Shown piece after piece: positions 9,841-18,989 of a DNA stretch of 64,000 nt; position 1 is the stretch's first letter; every line of letters starts with the position of its first letter. Position numbers and translations under genes: made by a program. A model generated the notes under the pieces. The model ran no database searches. It was not told the DNA's origin and saw nothing but the letters and a program-made list of their open reading frames with translations. The stretch covers positions 62,001 through 126,000 of the forward strand of contig NZ_JPVZ01000004.1 of the NCBI RefSeq assembly GCF_001662875.1. Reading direction: 5' to 3'. This stretch comes from Thalassospira tepidiphila MCCC 1A03514. Lineage in GTDB: Bacteria > Pseudomonadota > Alphaproteobacteria > Rhodospirillales > Thalassospiraceae.

Positions 9841-10362
9841 ATGCAACGCCTTGCTGATGCACTTGACCAGATAAACCACTGGACCGGGATGACCGTGCGC
9901 TGGTTCGCACTTCTGATGGTTCTGTTGCAGTTTACCGTGGTCTTGCTGCGCTATGTTTTCGGGTTTAGTTCAATCGCGCTTAATGAAAGCGTTCTGTATC
10001 TGCATGCCGCTTTGTTCATGTTGGGGGCGGGCTATACGCTGTTGGTTGATGGCCATGTCCGGGTGGACATTTTTTATGCCGCAGCCACCGACAAGACCAA
10101 GGCGCGGATTGATGCGTTTGGCTATGTGGTACTGGCAATCCCGTCGATGGCAGCCCTGCTGTATTGGACCTGGCCATCAGTGATCAATTCGATCTCGATG
10201 ATGGAAGGGGCGATTTCGGTGGGGGGCATTCCGGCCGTCTGGTTTTTGAAATCCCTGATCCCGGCCTTTTGTATTCTGTTGATTATCCAGTCTGTCGCCT
10301 GCTTGCTCAGGCAAGTGGTTTTGCTGCGCGGCAATGTTGAAGATCAAGGCGGTGCGAAGTGA
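9841..10362 (+). CDS. TRAP transporter small permease, DctQ family
   Basis: Small membrane subunit of the TRAP transporter, 173 residues, with four predicted transmembrane helices (about 18-38, 52-72, 90-112, 132-155). DctQ proteins anchor the complex to the large DctM channel. I chose the ATG at 9841 (MQRLADALDQ) with its GGGGAGATGTC ribosome site. The open frame upstream runs through the terminator hairpin and cannot be coding. The stop overlaps the dctM start (TGATG). Confidence 0.87.
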   Translation: MQRLADALDQINHWTGMTVRWFALLMVLLQFTVVLLRYVFGFSSIALNESVLYLHAALFMLGAGYTLLVDGHVRVDIFYAAATDKTKARIDAFGYVVLAIPSMAALLYWTWPSVINSISMMEGAISVGGIPAVWFLKSLIPAFCILLIIQSVACLLRQVVLLRGNVEDQGGAK

Positions 10363-11909
10363 TGGAATATCTTGATCTTTTGATGTTTGCCGCCCTGATG
10401 GGCTGCATCCTTCTGGGCTTTCCGGTGTCATTTTCAATCGCCGGAACGGCGGTGATTTTCGGTTATCTCGGCTGGGTCACCGATACGATGAATATCGGCC
10501 TGATGGGGGCGTTCGGGCAGCGCGTGTTTGGCACGCTGACCAATGATGTCCTGATCGCCATCCCGCTGTTTGTCGTTATGGGTGTCGTCCTTGAACGGTC
10601 GCGCATTGCCGAAGATTTGCTCCATACCATGGGCCGACTGTTTGGGCAGTTGCGCGGCGGTCTGGGCATTTCGGTGGTGCTGGTGGGTGCGTTACTGGCG
10701 GCCTCGACCGGGATTGTCGGGGCCACGGTGATTGCCATGGGCATGATCGCGCTTCCGACCATGTTGCGCACCGGCTATAACCCGAAAATGGCATCAGGCC
10801 TTGTTTGCACCGCAGGCACATTGGGCCAGATCATCCCGCCCTCGACGCTTTTGATCATTCTGTCTGATGTGATGTCATCGGCCTATCAGCAGGCGCAATA
10901 TGAACAGGGCAAATTCACGATTGAAACCATTTCGGTCGGGCAGATTTTTGCCGGTGCGCTGATTCCAGGCCTGACGCTGGTGGCGATTTATATCATCTAT
11001 ATCCTGCTGCGCGGGCTGATACGCCCGGCCGACATGCCACCGGTTCAAAGCGATGATGGCCGCCCCAGCGCGGGCGAAGTGGTCGGTGCGGTTTTGCCGC
11101 CTGTGCTTCTGATCATTGCCGTTCTAGGGGCCATTCTGGGCGGGGTCGCCACCCCGACCGAGGCGGCATCAGTTGGCGCGATCGGCGCGATCCTGATGGC
11201 GGGCGTCCGTCAGGGGGCGAACCGCAATCTGGTTCTGACCGGGACTGTCGCCCTTTTGATTCTGGCGATCATGGCCGGTGTCGCGCCGGTGCGTTTCCAG
11301 CGCAGTGATCTGACCGGTATTGATTATGCCCTGGGTGCTGGTTATGTGGCGCTGGCTGTTGTCGGGATTGTCGCGATCCTCGCCTGCCTGCGTCAGGCAT
11401 GGAAAGCCGACATTCTGAAATCGGCGCTGACATCGACCATGACGGTCAGTTCAATGATCTTTGCCACCATCCTGACAGCCAGCATGTTCTCGCTGGTGTT
11501 TATCGGGCTGGGCGGTGAAGACCATGTCGAGGAAATCCTTGAATCGATGCCTGGTGGCCCGACAGGGGCGCTGATCTTCTGTATGGCGCTGATCTTTGTG
11601 TTGGGCTTCTTCCTTGATTTCGTGGAAATCACGGTGATCCTGCTGCCGCTGATTGCGCCGGGGCTGATTATGATGGGTCACGATCCGGTGTGGCTGGCGA
11701 TCCTGATTGCGATCAACCTGCAGACATCGTTCCTGACCCCGCCATTTGGCTTCTCGCTGTTTTACCTGCGCAGTGCCGCCCCGCCGGAAATCACCACCGG
11801 CCAGATTTATCAGGGTGTGGTGCCGTTCATCGCCCTGCAGCTGTTTGGCATTTTCGTGATCTGGCTGTGGCCATCACTGGCCAACTGGCTGCCAAGCGTG
11901 GTGTTCTAG
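10362..11909 (+). CDS. TRAP transporter large permease, DctM family, long form
   Basis: Large (channel) subunit of the TRAP transporter, 515 residues with many hydrophobic helices. It drives sodium-coupled uptake of the solute delivered by the protein at 8671. The usual DctM is about 425-440 residues. This one belongs to the longer forms, with extra hydrophobic sequence in the middle (about 270-350). Family segments are FGQRVFGTLTNDVLIAIPLF, GIVGATVIAMGMIALPTM, CTAGTLGQIIPPSTLLI, TPTEAASVGAIGA and NLQTSFLTPPFGFSLFYLR. Start: ATG at 10362 overlapping the dctQ stop; a GTG one codon earlier is the alternative. Confidence 0.9.
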   Translation: MEYLDLLMFAALMGCILLGFPVSFSIAGTAVIFGYLGWVTDTMNIGLMGAFGQRVFGTLTNDVLIAIPLFVVMGVVLERSRIAEDLLHTMGRLFGQLRGGLGISVVLVGALLAASTGIVGATVIAMGMIALPTMLRTGYNPKMASGLVCTAGTLGQIIPPSTLLIILSDVMSSAYQQAQYEQGKFTIETISVGQIFAGALIPGLTLVAIYIIYILLRGLIRPADMPPVQSDDGRPSAGEVVGAVLPPVLLIIAVLGAILGGVATPTEAASVGAIGAILMAGVRQGANRNLVLTGTVALLILAIMAGVAPVRFQRSDLTGIDYALGAGYVALAVVGIVAILACLRQAWKADILKSALTSTMTVSSMIFATILTASMFSLVFIGLGGEDHVEEILESMPGGPTGALIFCMALIFVLGFFLDFVEITVILLPLIAPGLIMMGHDPVWLAILIAINLQTSFLTPPFGFSLFYLRSAAPPEITTGQIYQGVVPFIALQLFGIFVIWLWPSLANWLPSVVF

Positions 11910-11926
11910 GCAAAGAACTGAAAATG

Positions 11927-11958
11927 AAAAAACGCCCCCGATTTCTGGGGGCGTTTTT
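11927..11958. terminator. Bidirectional terminator between dctM and the DUF3237 gene
   Basis: AACGCCCCC pairs with GGGGGCGTT around a 7-nt loop, flanked by A-run and T-run on both sides. It can end transcription from the TRAP operon on the left and the leftward DUF3237 operon on the right. Confidence 0.88.
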
Positions 11959-11983
11959 GTTTGGGTCATGGCCAAAGCGGCTG

Positions 11984-12439
11984 TCACAGGACTTCGTAGA
12001 CCGAGACATAGACCGTGCTTTTTTCGCGCTGCCCCGATCCGACAAAGATCCGGTGATTAAGCCAGCTATAGCGTTCATCGCCGGTTTCGAACCGGGGCTG
12101 GGTGCGCATGTAATATTTCGACGGATCGACATGTTCACCGCGTGCAAGCGCGTCCAGAACATCCTTCGGACCATGCCGGAACCCGAAATTGCGGATATCA
12201 ATCAGCGCCCCGTCGTGGGTTTCGATGCAATATCGGGTGTCGAGTTCGGCCACACCGTTTTCGAAAACGGTTTGCCAGTCTGCACCCAATGCCAGAACGC
12301 GACCATTCAACGATTTACCTTCGACATGACCGCCAATGATCGGAATGATCCTGCGTGTGCCGCGCATTGAGTTGCCGAGCTCCATCGGGGCTTCCAGCTC
12401 GACCGTCAGATCGCAAAAATGTTCAAGTTCAAGCTTCAT
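11984..12439 (-). CDS. DUF3237 (UPF0311) family protein
   Basis: Protein of 151 residues matching the DUF3237/UPF0311 family, a small beta-barrel fold of unknown function often found near aromatic or lipid catabolism genes. Seen: MKLELEHFCDLTVELE at the N-terminus, GTRRIIPIIGGHVEG, ADWQTVFENGVAELDTRY, and the C-terminal YVSVYEVL. No signal peptide. It starts 10 bp after the TRAP large permease gene and is the last gene of that leftward operon, so it probably acts on the same substrate. No catalytic role can be assigned. Confidence 0.82.
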   Translation of the reverse strand: MKLELEHFCDLTVELEAPMELGNSMRGTRRIIPIIGGHVEGKSLNGRVLALGADWQTVFENGVAELDTRYCIETHDGALIDIRNFGFRHGPKDVLDALARGEHVDPSKYYMRTQPRFETGDERYSWLNHRIFVGSGQREKSTVYVSVYEVL

Positions 12440-12449
12440 ATCGGCCTCT

Positions 12450-13745
12450 TTAATTCATGGTCGTCGGCAGGAAAAGAACGATGGATGGCACCAAAACCAG
12501 CAGGATCAGGCGAATGATGTCGACCGCAACAAACGGGATGACACCCTGAAAGACCTTTTGCAGGGGCACTTCGCGGGCAATCGAATTGATGACAAACACA
12601 TTCATCCCGACAGGCGGGGTGATCAGGCCAAGTTCAACCGTCATGACAACGATGATGCCAAACCAGATCGGATCGAACCCCAACTGGGTAACCACGGGAA
12701 ACACGATGGGCACCAGAAGAATGATCATCGCCATGGCATCAAGGATGCAGCCCAGCAACAGGAAGAACACAAGGATCAGCGCAAGTGTCGGATAGGCCCC
12801 GATATCAAGCCCGACCAGCCATGCGGTGATCTTTTGTGGAGTCTGGGTGATGGCCAGAAAATAGCCAAACAGGATCGCACCGATCAGAATGGTATAGATC
12901 GCGACCGAGGTGCGCAGGGCCTCGACCAGACTATCAAGAATGCTGCGCCAGCCAAGCCGCCCCCGGATCACCCCGATCAGGGCAGTCAGGACAGACCCAA
13001 CTGCTGCGGCCTCTGTTGCCGTAACAATACCCAGATAGATGCTGCCGATAATGGCGATGAACAGGGCCAGAACCGCCCACACATCGCGCAAGGATCGAAT
13101 GGCGTTGCGCAAATCAAACGGTTCGCCCGCCGGCAACCCGCGGGCATAAGTCACCCGAAAGGCCAGCATATACATCACAATCGCCAGAAGGCCGGGAATG
13201 ATCCCGGCAATGAAAAGCTTGCCGACATCCTGTTCGGTGATGAAGCCATACACCGCCAGAACAACCGATGGCGGGATCAGAATGCCAAGCGTTCCGCCCG
13301 CAGCAATCACCCCGGTCGCGACATGATCGCGGTAGCCGCTGCGTTGCATTTCCGGCAAAGCGACCTTGGTCATGGTTGCCGCCGTTGCCACCGATGATCC
13401 CGAGATGGCGGCAAACCCGGCACAGGATGCAATGGTCGAAAGCGCCATGCCGCCCCGAAATGATCCCAGCCACGCCTGCCCCGCGCGAAACAGTTCGCGC
13501 GACATGCCGGAATTGGTGGCAAGAACGCCCATCAGAATAAAGAACGGAATGAGGCTGAGGTTAAAATCGGTGATGGTGCGGATCGGAGATTGCGCCAGCA
13601 GGTTGAGTGCAGGCGTCGGGCCAACGATCGCGGCAAAGCCCCCGACACCAACAATCCCCATCGCAATGCCGATCGGCACCCGAAGCAGCATCAGGGCAAA
13701 CAGCGCAATAAACCCGCCAAGTGCGACAAAATCGGCTTCAGTCAT
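12450..13745 (-). CDS. TRAP transporter large permease, DctM family
   Basis: Large channel subunit, 431 residues, the usual DctM length, almost entirely hydrophobic helices. Family signatures: GSSVATAATMTKVALPEM, GGTLGILIPPSVVLAVYGF, GIVTATEAAAVGSVLTAL and the C-terminal ELGLITPPVGMNVFVI. The ATG overlaps the small-permease stop by one base. It works with the proteins encoded at 13745-14326 and 14392-15420. Context next to a feruloyl-CoA synthase and thiolase suggests an aromatic or other organic acid substrate. Confidence 0.92.
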   Translation of the reverse strand: MTEADFVALGGFIALFALMLLRVPIGIAMGIVGVGGFAAIVGPTPALNLLAQSPIRTITDFNLSLIPFFILMGVLATNSGMSRELFRAGQAWLGSFRGGMALSTIASCAGFAAISGSSVATAATMTKVALPEMQRSGYRDHVATGVIAAGGTLGILIPPSVVLAVYGFITEQDVGKLFIAGIIPGLLAIVMYMLAFRVTYARGLPAGEPFDLRNAIRSLRDVWAVLALFIAIIGSIYLGIVTATEAAAVGSVLTALIGVIRGRLGWRSILDSLVEALRTSVAIYTILIGAILFGYFLAITQTPQKITAWLVGLDIGAYPTLALILVFFLLLGCILDAMAMIILLVPIVFPVVTQLGFDPIWFGIIVVMTVELGLITPPVGMNVFVINSIAREVPLQKVFQGVIPFVAVDIIRLILLVLVPSIVLFLPTTMN

Positions 13746-14326
13746 CAGTTCCCCCCTGAACCAGCAGTTTGCTTTTGTTTTTTGGGGTCGGAGGCAATAT
13801 GCGGCTCTGACTCGGCGGGTTCAAAATCATCCAGACCGGCGTTGGTCAGCGCGATCATCAAGGCACGCGCCAGAATGGTCAGCATGCTGACCGCAACGCC
13901 AAGCCAGATCAGCCCCATGACCGGCCAGACGGGAACCTGCAGATCAAATGTCGTCTCGCCACTGTTATAGGCGCTGGTGACACGCGCCAGCATCTTCCAG
14001 CACAGCAAGCCGGTGAAACCCAGCAAGACTATCCAGGCAAAGAAATCCGTCCATCGACGAACGCGCGCGGGCAGCATCAGGGCAAACAGATCGACCTTGA
14101 TGTGCGACCCACGATAGCCCACGCAGGCAAAACCCCACATGATCACCACACCCAGAAACAGGCGCGAAAAATCAAATGCATCGGGGATCGGCCATGCAAA
14201 CAGGTAGCGACCAATTGCGGATGCCAAAACCAGCAACGTGATCACCGCAAGCAAAATGGCCGAGACCATTTCGACCTTGCGCGAAAAGGCTTCGAGATAT
14301 GTCAGGGAGCGATGAAGAACCCGCAT
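13745..14326 (-). CDS. TRAP transporter small permease, DctQ family
   Basis: Small membrane subunit, 193 residues, with four hydrophobic helices (starting near 20, 55, 100 and 140) and the DctQ features RLFLGVVIMWGFACVGYRGSHIKVDLF. The charged C-terminal tail is somewhat longer than usual. It lies 65 bp downstream of its binding-protein gene and overlaps dctM by one base. Confidence 0.88.
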   Translation of the reverse strand: MRVLHRSLTYLEAFSRKVEMVSAILLAVITLLVLASAIGRYLFAWPIPDAFDFSRLFLGVVIMWGFACVGYRGSHIKVDLFALMLPARVRRWTDFFAWIVLLGFTGLLCWKMLARVTSAYNSGETTFDLQVPVWPVMGLIWLGVAVSMLTILARALMIALTNAGLDDFEPAESEPHIASDPKKQKQTAGSGGN

Positions 14327-14391
14327 GATTTATGCACTTTCAGAGGTATCGGCAGCACCGACATGCGATGCCGCCGATACAGGGAGGGTCA

Positions 14392-15420
14392 TCAATACTT
14401 GGCGTTCTCGGCTTCGAGCGCGTCGATGAAGGCCTTGTAAATGGCATCAGCGTCACCGCCCTTGGCCGTAACGCTTTCGCGCCATTGGGCAACAAGCGGT
14501 TCGGCGGCATCGCGCCATTGTTGCAGTTCGTCGGCGGTCGGCTGATACAGTTCGTGATCGCCCGATGCCATCATCTTGTCGCGACCAGATGCCTCGTTCT
14601 CGGCCCAGCCCTTGGAAAAACGACCGGACCATTCCGGCGTGCAGTGATCGTCCATCACCTTGCGGTTTTCGGCTGACAATCCGTCATAGACACCGCGATT
14701 GATCACAAGGATCTGCGAGGAGACATAGAACGGCATATCAAGGTGATACTTGGTTTCCTGATCAATCCCGAAGATATAGATCGAGTTCCACGGGAAGGTG
14801 ATCGCATCTGCCGTACCCTTGGCGATGGCTTCGCGGGCCTCGGGTGCGGGGACCTGAACACTTGCGCCACCCAGCAGGTTTACAAACCGTGCCATGGTCG
14901 CATGGGCCGGACGTACGGCATGGCCGTTGATGTCTTCCGGCACACGGACCGGCATTTTTGAATGGATGGTGCCGGGATCATGCGGATTGACCAGACAGAG
15001 TTTGACTTCCGGCATTTCCTGTTCGGCGTAGTTGTCATACCACTTGTGAAGGGCGACCGATCCATTGACCGCATCCTTCACATTAAATGGTACCTCGGTC
15101 AGGCCATAGATCGGGAAACGCCCGGCCTGATAACCCGGATTGATATAGCCGATATCGGCAATGCCATCGCGGGTCATGTCATAGTGATCAGGTGCGGAGC
15201 CCAGTTGCTGCGCCGGGAAAATCGTGAAATCGATGTTGCCACCGGATGCCTCGCGGATGGAGTTTGTCCATTCTTCAAGACCCATGGTTTGGACCGGATG
15301 GGTTGGCGGCAGCCAGTGGGCCAGACGGAAATTCACTTCCTGGGCAGACGCACCGGAAATGGCAGACATGGCGGCAACTGACGCCAAGGCAATCACTGAA
15401 CCAAGTTTAAGTCGTTTCAT
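14392..15420 (-). CDS. TRAP transporter substrate-binding protein, DctP family
   Basis: Periplasmic receptor, 342 residues, with a Sec signal peptide (MKRLKLGSVIALASVAAMS, cleavage near ASA-QE at 27). The mature part starts FRLAHWLPPTHPVQTMGLEEW, as in DctP proteins that bind organic acids. Notable segments are FPAQQLGSAPDHYDMTRDGIADIGYI and ADAITFPWNSIYIFGID. A strong GGGAGGAAATA ribosome site precedes the ATG. It is the first gene of a leftward dctP-dctQ-dctM-DUF3237 unit, 206 bp from the end of the thiolase gene. The ligand is not determined by sequence. Confidence 0.9.
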   Translation of the reverse strand: MKRLKLGSVIALASVAAMSAISGASAQEVNFRLAHWLPPTHPVQTMGLEEWTNSIREASGGNIDFTIFPAQQLGSAPDHYDMTRDGIADIGYINPGYQAGRFPIYGLTEVPFNVKDAVNGSVALHKWYDNYAEQEMPEVKLCLVNPHDPGTIHSKMPVRVPEDINGHAVRPAHATMARFVNLLGGASVQVPAPEAREAIAKGTADAITFPWNSIYIFGIDQETKYHLDMPFYVSSQILVINRGVYDGLSAENRKVMDDHCTPEWSGRFSKGWAENEASGRDKMMASGDHELYQPTADELQQWRDAAEPLVAQWRESVTAKGGDADAIYKAFIDALEAENAKY

Positions 15421-15499
15421 TATTTCCTCCCTGAGAAAACCGACACCGGCAATTTTGTTTTTGTTGCCTTGTCTGTCGGTAACTCGATTTGATCAGACC

Positions 15500-15526
15500 A
15501 CCCTTGGAAGCCTTTGCCCCAAGGGT
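15500..15526. repeat. Inverted repeat in the thiolase-TRAP gap
   Basis: ACCCTTGG (15500-15507) and CCAAGGGT (15519-15526) form an 8-bp perfect inverted repeat with an 11-nt centre. It lies in the 206-bp gap upstream of the leftward TRAP operon. No T-run follows on either strand, so it could be an operator or an RNA hairpin. Confidence 0.5.
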
Positions 15527-15626
15527 TGGGCTGATCGCCAAACCGGGCCCAAAACCAATGTCCCGGTCAAAAATAACGTCTCCGTTTGTCGCGACCCGGC
15601 GCAGCTGATGGCGCCGTTGGTCGTGC

Positions 15627-16877
15627 CTATGCCAATTTCGCGTTTTCGATCAGAACAGCAATGCCCTGCCCACCACCAATGCACGCCGATGCGATGCCAT
15701 AACGCTGACCGGATTTGACCAGTTCGCGCGCCAGCGTATTGGTGATCCGAACCCCGGTCGCGCCCAGCGGATGACCAATGGCAATCGCGCCGCCATTGAC
15801 GTTGACCTTGTCTTCATCAAGACCAAGTTCGCGGATGCAGGCCAGGATCTGTGCCCCGAAGGCTTCGTTGATTTCGATCCGGTCAATCTGATCAAGGGTC
15901 ATGCCGGTTTGATCAAGAACAGCCTTAATGGCCGGGACCGGGCCAATGCCCATGATTTCCGGCGGCACACCGACCGCTGCGCCTGCAATAATGCGGGCAC
16001 GCGGTGTCAGGCCGTGTTTGCGGGCATAATCGGAACTGCCCAGAACAACACCGGCAGCGCCATCCACCACGGCTGATGAATTGCCACCTGTCTGAACCCC
16101 GCCAAAGGCCGGGCGGAGCTTTGCCAGAATGTCATAGGGCGATGGCCGAATGTGGCTGTCGCGGTCGACCTGATCGATCTTGCGCGGCAGGCGGATGGAG
16201 CGCGGATTGCCATCGGCAAACTCAAAGGTTTCGTTGGTCACGGTTGCGATTTCACCAGCAAGGAAGCCGTTTTCCTGTGCGCTCACGGCGCGGGCAAAGC
16301 TGCGTTCGGCAAAACGGTCCACTTCTTCGCGGGTGATGTTGTATTTCTTGGCAAGGTTTTCCGCCGTGTCGCCCATGGTGCAACTGACCGCCGGATCCAA
16401 AAGGGCCTCCCACAGGAAGTCCTTGAATTCGACCTGCCCCATGCGAAAACCACTGCGATGGGTGTAGGCGGCAATCGGGTTGCGGCTCATGGACTCAGTG
16501 CCGACACAAAGGGCCAGATCGCCACGACCGAGTGAAATATGATCAGCAGCCTGCAGGATGACTTCGATGCCCGTCCCGCAGATCCGCTGCACAAGATGGG
16601 CTGGGCGATCCACCGGCACCCCGGCGTAAATCCCGATATGGCGCGGCGTCATATAGGCATCATAGGATGCCTGGGCCATCGATCCGGCGACGGTGAAATC
16701 GATATCGTTCGCATTCACCCCGGCGTCCTCGATGGCCGCGCGGGCCGCCTTGATGCCAAGATCAATCGGGGAGACCAGCCCGAAGGCCCCGGTATAATCG
16801 ACAAACGGTGTGCGTTTTCCGCCCAGCAGCCAGACATCTTCAAATTCGGTCCGAAGACCTTTGGCGTTCGCAGTCAT
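15627..16877 (-). CDS. Acetyl-CoA acetyltransferase (thiolase family)
   Basis: Thiolase, 416 residues, cytoplasmic, exchanging CoA for the acetyl end of a 3-oxoacyl-CoA. Active-site Cys is at about residue 100 ([10 protein letters not shown]). The NEAFGAQ motif, the His in [14 protein letters not shown] and the second Cys in ACIGGGQG are all present, so it should be active. The N-terminus is slightly longer than that of biosynthetic thiolases. It lies 5 bp after the feruloyl-CoA synthase gene on the same strand. In this setting it plausibly cleaves an aryl-3-oxopropionyl-CoA to an aroyl-CoA and acetyl-CoA, an inference from the neighbours. Confidence 0.9.
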   Translation of the reverse strand: MTANAKGLRTEFEDVWLLGGKRTPFVDYTGAFGLVSPIDLGIKAARAAIEDAGVNANDIDFTVAGSMAQASYDAYMTPRHIGIYAGVPVDRPAHLVQRICGTGIEVILQAADHISLGRGDLALCVGTESMSRNPIAAYTHRSGFRMGQVEFKDFLWEALLDPAVSCTMGDTAENLAKKYNITREEVDRFAERSFARAVSAQENGFLAGEIATVTNETFEFADGNPRSIRLPRKIDQVDRDSHIRPSPYDILAKLRPAFGGVQTGGNSSAVVDGAAGVVLGSSDYARKHGLTPRARIIAGAAVGVPPEIMGIGPVPAIKAVLDQTGMTLDQIDRIEINEAFGAQILACIRELGLDEDKVNVNGGAIAIGHPLGATGVRITNTLARELVKSGQRYGIASACIGGGQGIAVLIENAKLA

Positions 16878-16882
16878 TCTGC

Positions 16883-18745
16883 TTATCCCTTTTTGGCAAT
16901 CATGACCCCGGCGGGTGACGGGTCGGTATAAAGTTCGGCGACCTTGTCAGCGCGTTTGGTCAGAACCGCACGCTGGTTGATCGAGCCCTTGTCGGTGACT
17001 TCGTGCGCATCGAGTTCCGGCGAGCTTTCCAGCAGGATCGCGCGCGCGACAAAGTTCGAACTGCCTGTCGATTTGGTCGCCAATTCATTGAGGCATTTTT
17101 GAAAATGCGCCTGCACGGCCGGATGGGTTGCGATATCGCGCTCCGACGCGTTGGCGGGCAGATCCGGGCACAGTTTTTTGCAGGCGGTGAAATCGGCAAA
17201 GATCAGCGCACCGACATAGCCTTCGTTCAGACCGGTCAGCACCGCATCACGCACATAAGGCGCAAAGGTCTGGGCAATGGCCGTCCGGATGGCGGCGACA
17301 TGCACCCAGGTGCCCGTCGAGAGTTTGAAATCTTCGCAAACCCGGCCATCAAACAGGAAGCCCCGTTCGATATTGTCCGGATCAACAAATTTCAGGGCAT
17401 CACCAATCAGGTAATAGCCTTCATCGTCAAAAGACTCGCTGGTTTTGTCAGGTTGCTTCCAATAGCCGGGTGTAATGCTGGGTCCCTTAAGGCGGACTTC
17501 GAGCTTTTCGGCATTGGGCACCAGTTTGATATCAAGCCCGACGGCCGGAAGACCAACACTGCCCGCCTGATCAACCGCCCAGGTGGTGGTAAAGGCAAAG
17601 GGGGCCGTTTCGGTGGAGCCATAGCCGGTGACGATGACGATCTTTTCGCCAACCGTGTCCTCGGCGATCTTTTCCAGATTGTCCCAGACATATTGCGACA
17701 AGCCGGCACCGGCATATTGCATCAGTTTGAGCTTGGCAAAGAACATCTCGCGCAGTGTTTTGTTTTCGCGCAGATGATGGACAAGTGCCTCGTACCCCTT
17801 GGGGACGTTGAAATAGATGTTGGGCGATACTTCGCAAAGGTTGCGCACGGTTTCATGAATACCGTCCGGGGTCGGTTTGCCCTGATCGATATAGAAACTG
17901 CCGCCATTATAAAGCGCGATGCCGAAATTATGGTTGCCGCCCGCGGTATGGTTCCATGGCAGCCAGTCGACCATCACCGGTGGTTCATCCTGCAAAAACG
18001 CCAGCGCGTGACGCAGCATCATCTGGTTAAAGCACAGCATGCGCTGGGTATTGATCACGGCCTTTGGCATCCCGGTGGAGCCGGACGTGAACAGGAACTT
18101 GGCAATCGTGTCTTCGGTGATTTTGCCATTGGCGGCATCGACCGCATCGGTCGGCGTGGTCTGACGGACATCTTTGAAAACATCGCAATCATATTGCGAC
18201 AGCGGGTTTTCCAGAACCAGCAGACGGGCATCCTTTGGCATGACGGCGGCCAGTGCCTTGGCATATTTGGCACCATCATCCACAAAGATCAGACCGGGGT
18301 TCAACAGATCACAGATATGGCGCAGCTTGGCAAAATCGGATGACACCAGCGAATAGGCCGGCGACACCGGCGCATAGGGAATCCCGGCATACATCGATGC
18401 CAATGCAAGAAGCCCATGTTCAAGACTGTTGCCCGACAAGATCAGGACCGGGCGATCTTCGGACAGGTCCTGTTCGATGAGGTACTGCGCAAGACTGCGG
18501 ACCTCGTTTCGGGTTTCAAGGAAGCTTCGTTTTTGCCAGCCGCCGGTTTTGTCACGGTCGGCCAGAAACAGATGATCGGGTGTTTGTTGCGCCCAATGGT
18601 CAAGCTTGTCGGTGATGGCGCGCGGATAGTCATCCGGCGTTTCCGTTGATCGGATATAGATCGTGCCGTTGTCCTTTTTGGACATCGAGACACGCGTATC
18701 TCCCATGCGAACCGGACGGAGTCCGGGTTCAGCAATCATAGGCAT
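16883..18745 (-). CDS. fcs: Feruloyl-CoA synthase-like acid:CoA ligase
   Basis: AMP-forming acyl-CoA synthetase of the feruloyl-CoA synthase branch, 620 residues. It should activate a hydroxycinnamate (ferulate, 4-coumarate, caffeate) or related aryl acid with ATP and CoA. The adenylate-forming core motif FTSGSTGMPKAV is at about 220, with GYGSTETAPFAF near 365 and YLIGDALKFVDP near 445. The feruloyl-CoA synthase pattern YDWLPWNHTAGG is represented by VDWLPWNHTAGG. The ATG at 18745 follows GGAGG at 9-nt spacing. It is first in a leftward unit with the thiolase, and its start lies 32 bp from one of two identical-arm operators. The precise aryl substrate is unproven. Confidence 0.87.
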   Translation of the reverse strand: MPMIAEPGLRPVRMGDTRVSMSKKDNGTIYIRSTETPDDYPRAITDKLDHWAQQTPDHLFLADRDKTGGWQKRSFLETRNEVRSLAQYLIEQDLSEDRPVLILSGNSLEHGLLALASMYAGIPYAPVSPAYSLVSSDFAKLRHICDLLNPGLIFVDDGAKYAKALAAVMPKDARLLVLENPLSQYDCDVFKDVRQTTPTDAVDAANGKITEDTIAKFLFTSGSTGMPKAVINTQRMLCFNQMMLRHALAFLQDEPPVMVDWLPWNHTAGGNHNFGIALYNGGSFYIDQGKPTPDGIHETVRNLCEVSPNIYFNVPKGYEALVHHLRENKTLREMFFAKLKLMQYAGAGLSQYVWDNLEKIAEDTVGEKIVIVTGYGSTETAPFAFTTTWAVDQAGSVGLPAVGLDIKLVPNAEKLEVRLKGPSITPGYWKQPDKTSESFDDEGYYLIGDALKFVDPDNIERGFLFDGRVCEDFKLSTGTWVHVAAIRTAIAQTFAPYVRDAVLTGLNEGYVGALIFADFTACKKLCPDLPANASERDIATHPAVQAHFQKCLNELATKSTGSSNFVARAILLESSPELDAHEVTDKGSINQRAVLTKRADKVAELYTDPSPAGVMIAKKG

Positions 18746-18776
18746 GAGACGAAACCTCCAGTTTTCATTTTCTTAT

Positions 18777-18795
18777 TTGTTATAATTCATAACAA
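18777..18795. promoter_or_regulatory. Operator 1 (TTGTTAT-N5-ATAACAA) before the ligase gene
   Basis: Perfect 7-bp inverted repeat with a 5-nt centre (AATTC), 32 bp upstream of the feruloyl-CoA synthase start. Operator 2 at 18956 has the same arms and spacing. MarR-type regulators bind palindromes of this size, and the MarR gene at 23671 in the same locus is the natural candidate. Confidence 0.8.
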
Positions 18796-18955
18796 TCATA
18801 ATTCATCACATCAAGCGCAATATCTTTATGCGTGTACACGGACCCAACAATTTGACCTTGAGTATAATTATGCTCGCGCGCGAGAGGTGCGAATTTTGAT
18901 GCGATTTCAGTTGACTAATGACGATTGACGCCGCTCTTTTACTGTGTAAACATAA

Positions 18956-18974
18956 TTGTTATAAAACATAACAA
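18956..18974. promoter_or_regulatory. Operator 2 (TTGTTAT-N5-ATAACAA) before the SDR gene
   Basis: Same 7-bp arms and 5-nt spacing as operator 1, with a different centre (AAAAC). It ends 15 bp before the SDR start codon, so a bound protein would block promoter clearance or elongation. The 180 bp between the two operators are AT-rich and must hold both divergent promoters. Confidence 0.8.
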
Positions 18975-18989
18975 ACTTTGGGTAAGGAA

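Noticed and set aside
17003..18343. Long open frame (446 codons) antisense to the feruloyl-CoA synthase gene
   Set aside because: It shadows a clearly recognised gene, has no ribosome site and resembles no family. High GC at third positions opens such frames by chance.
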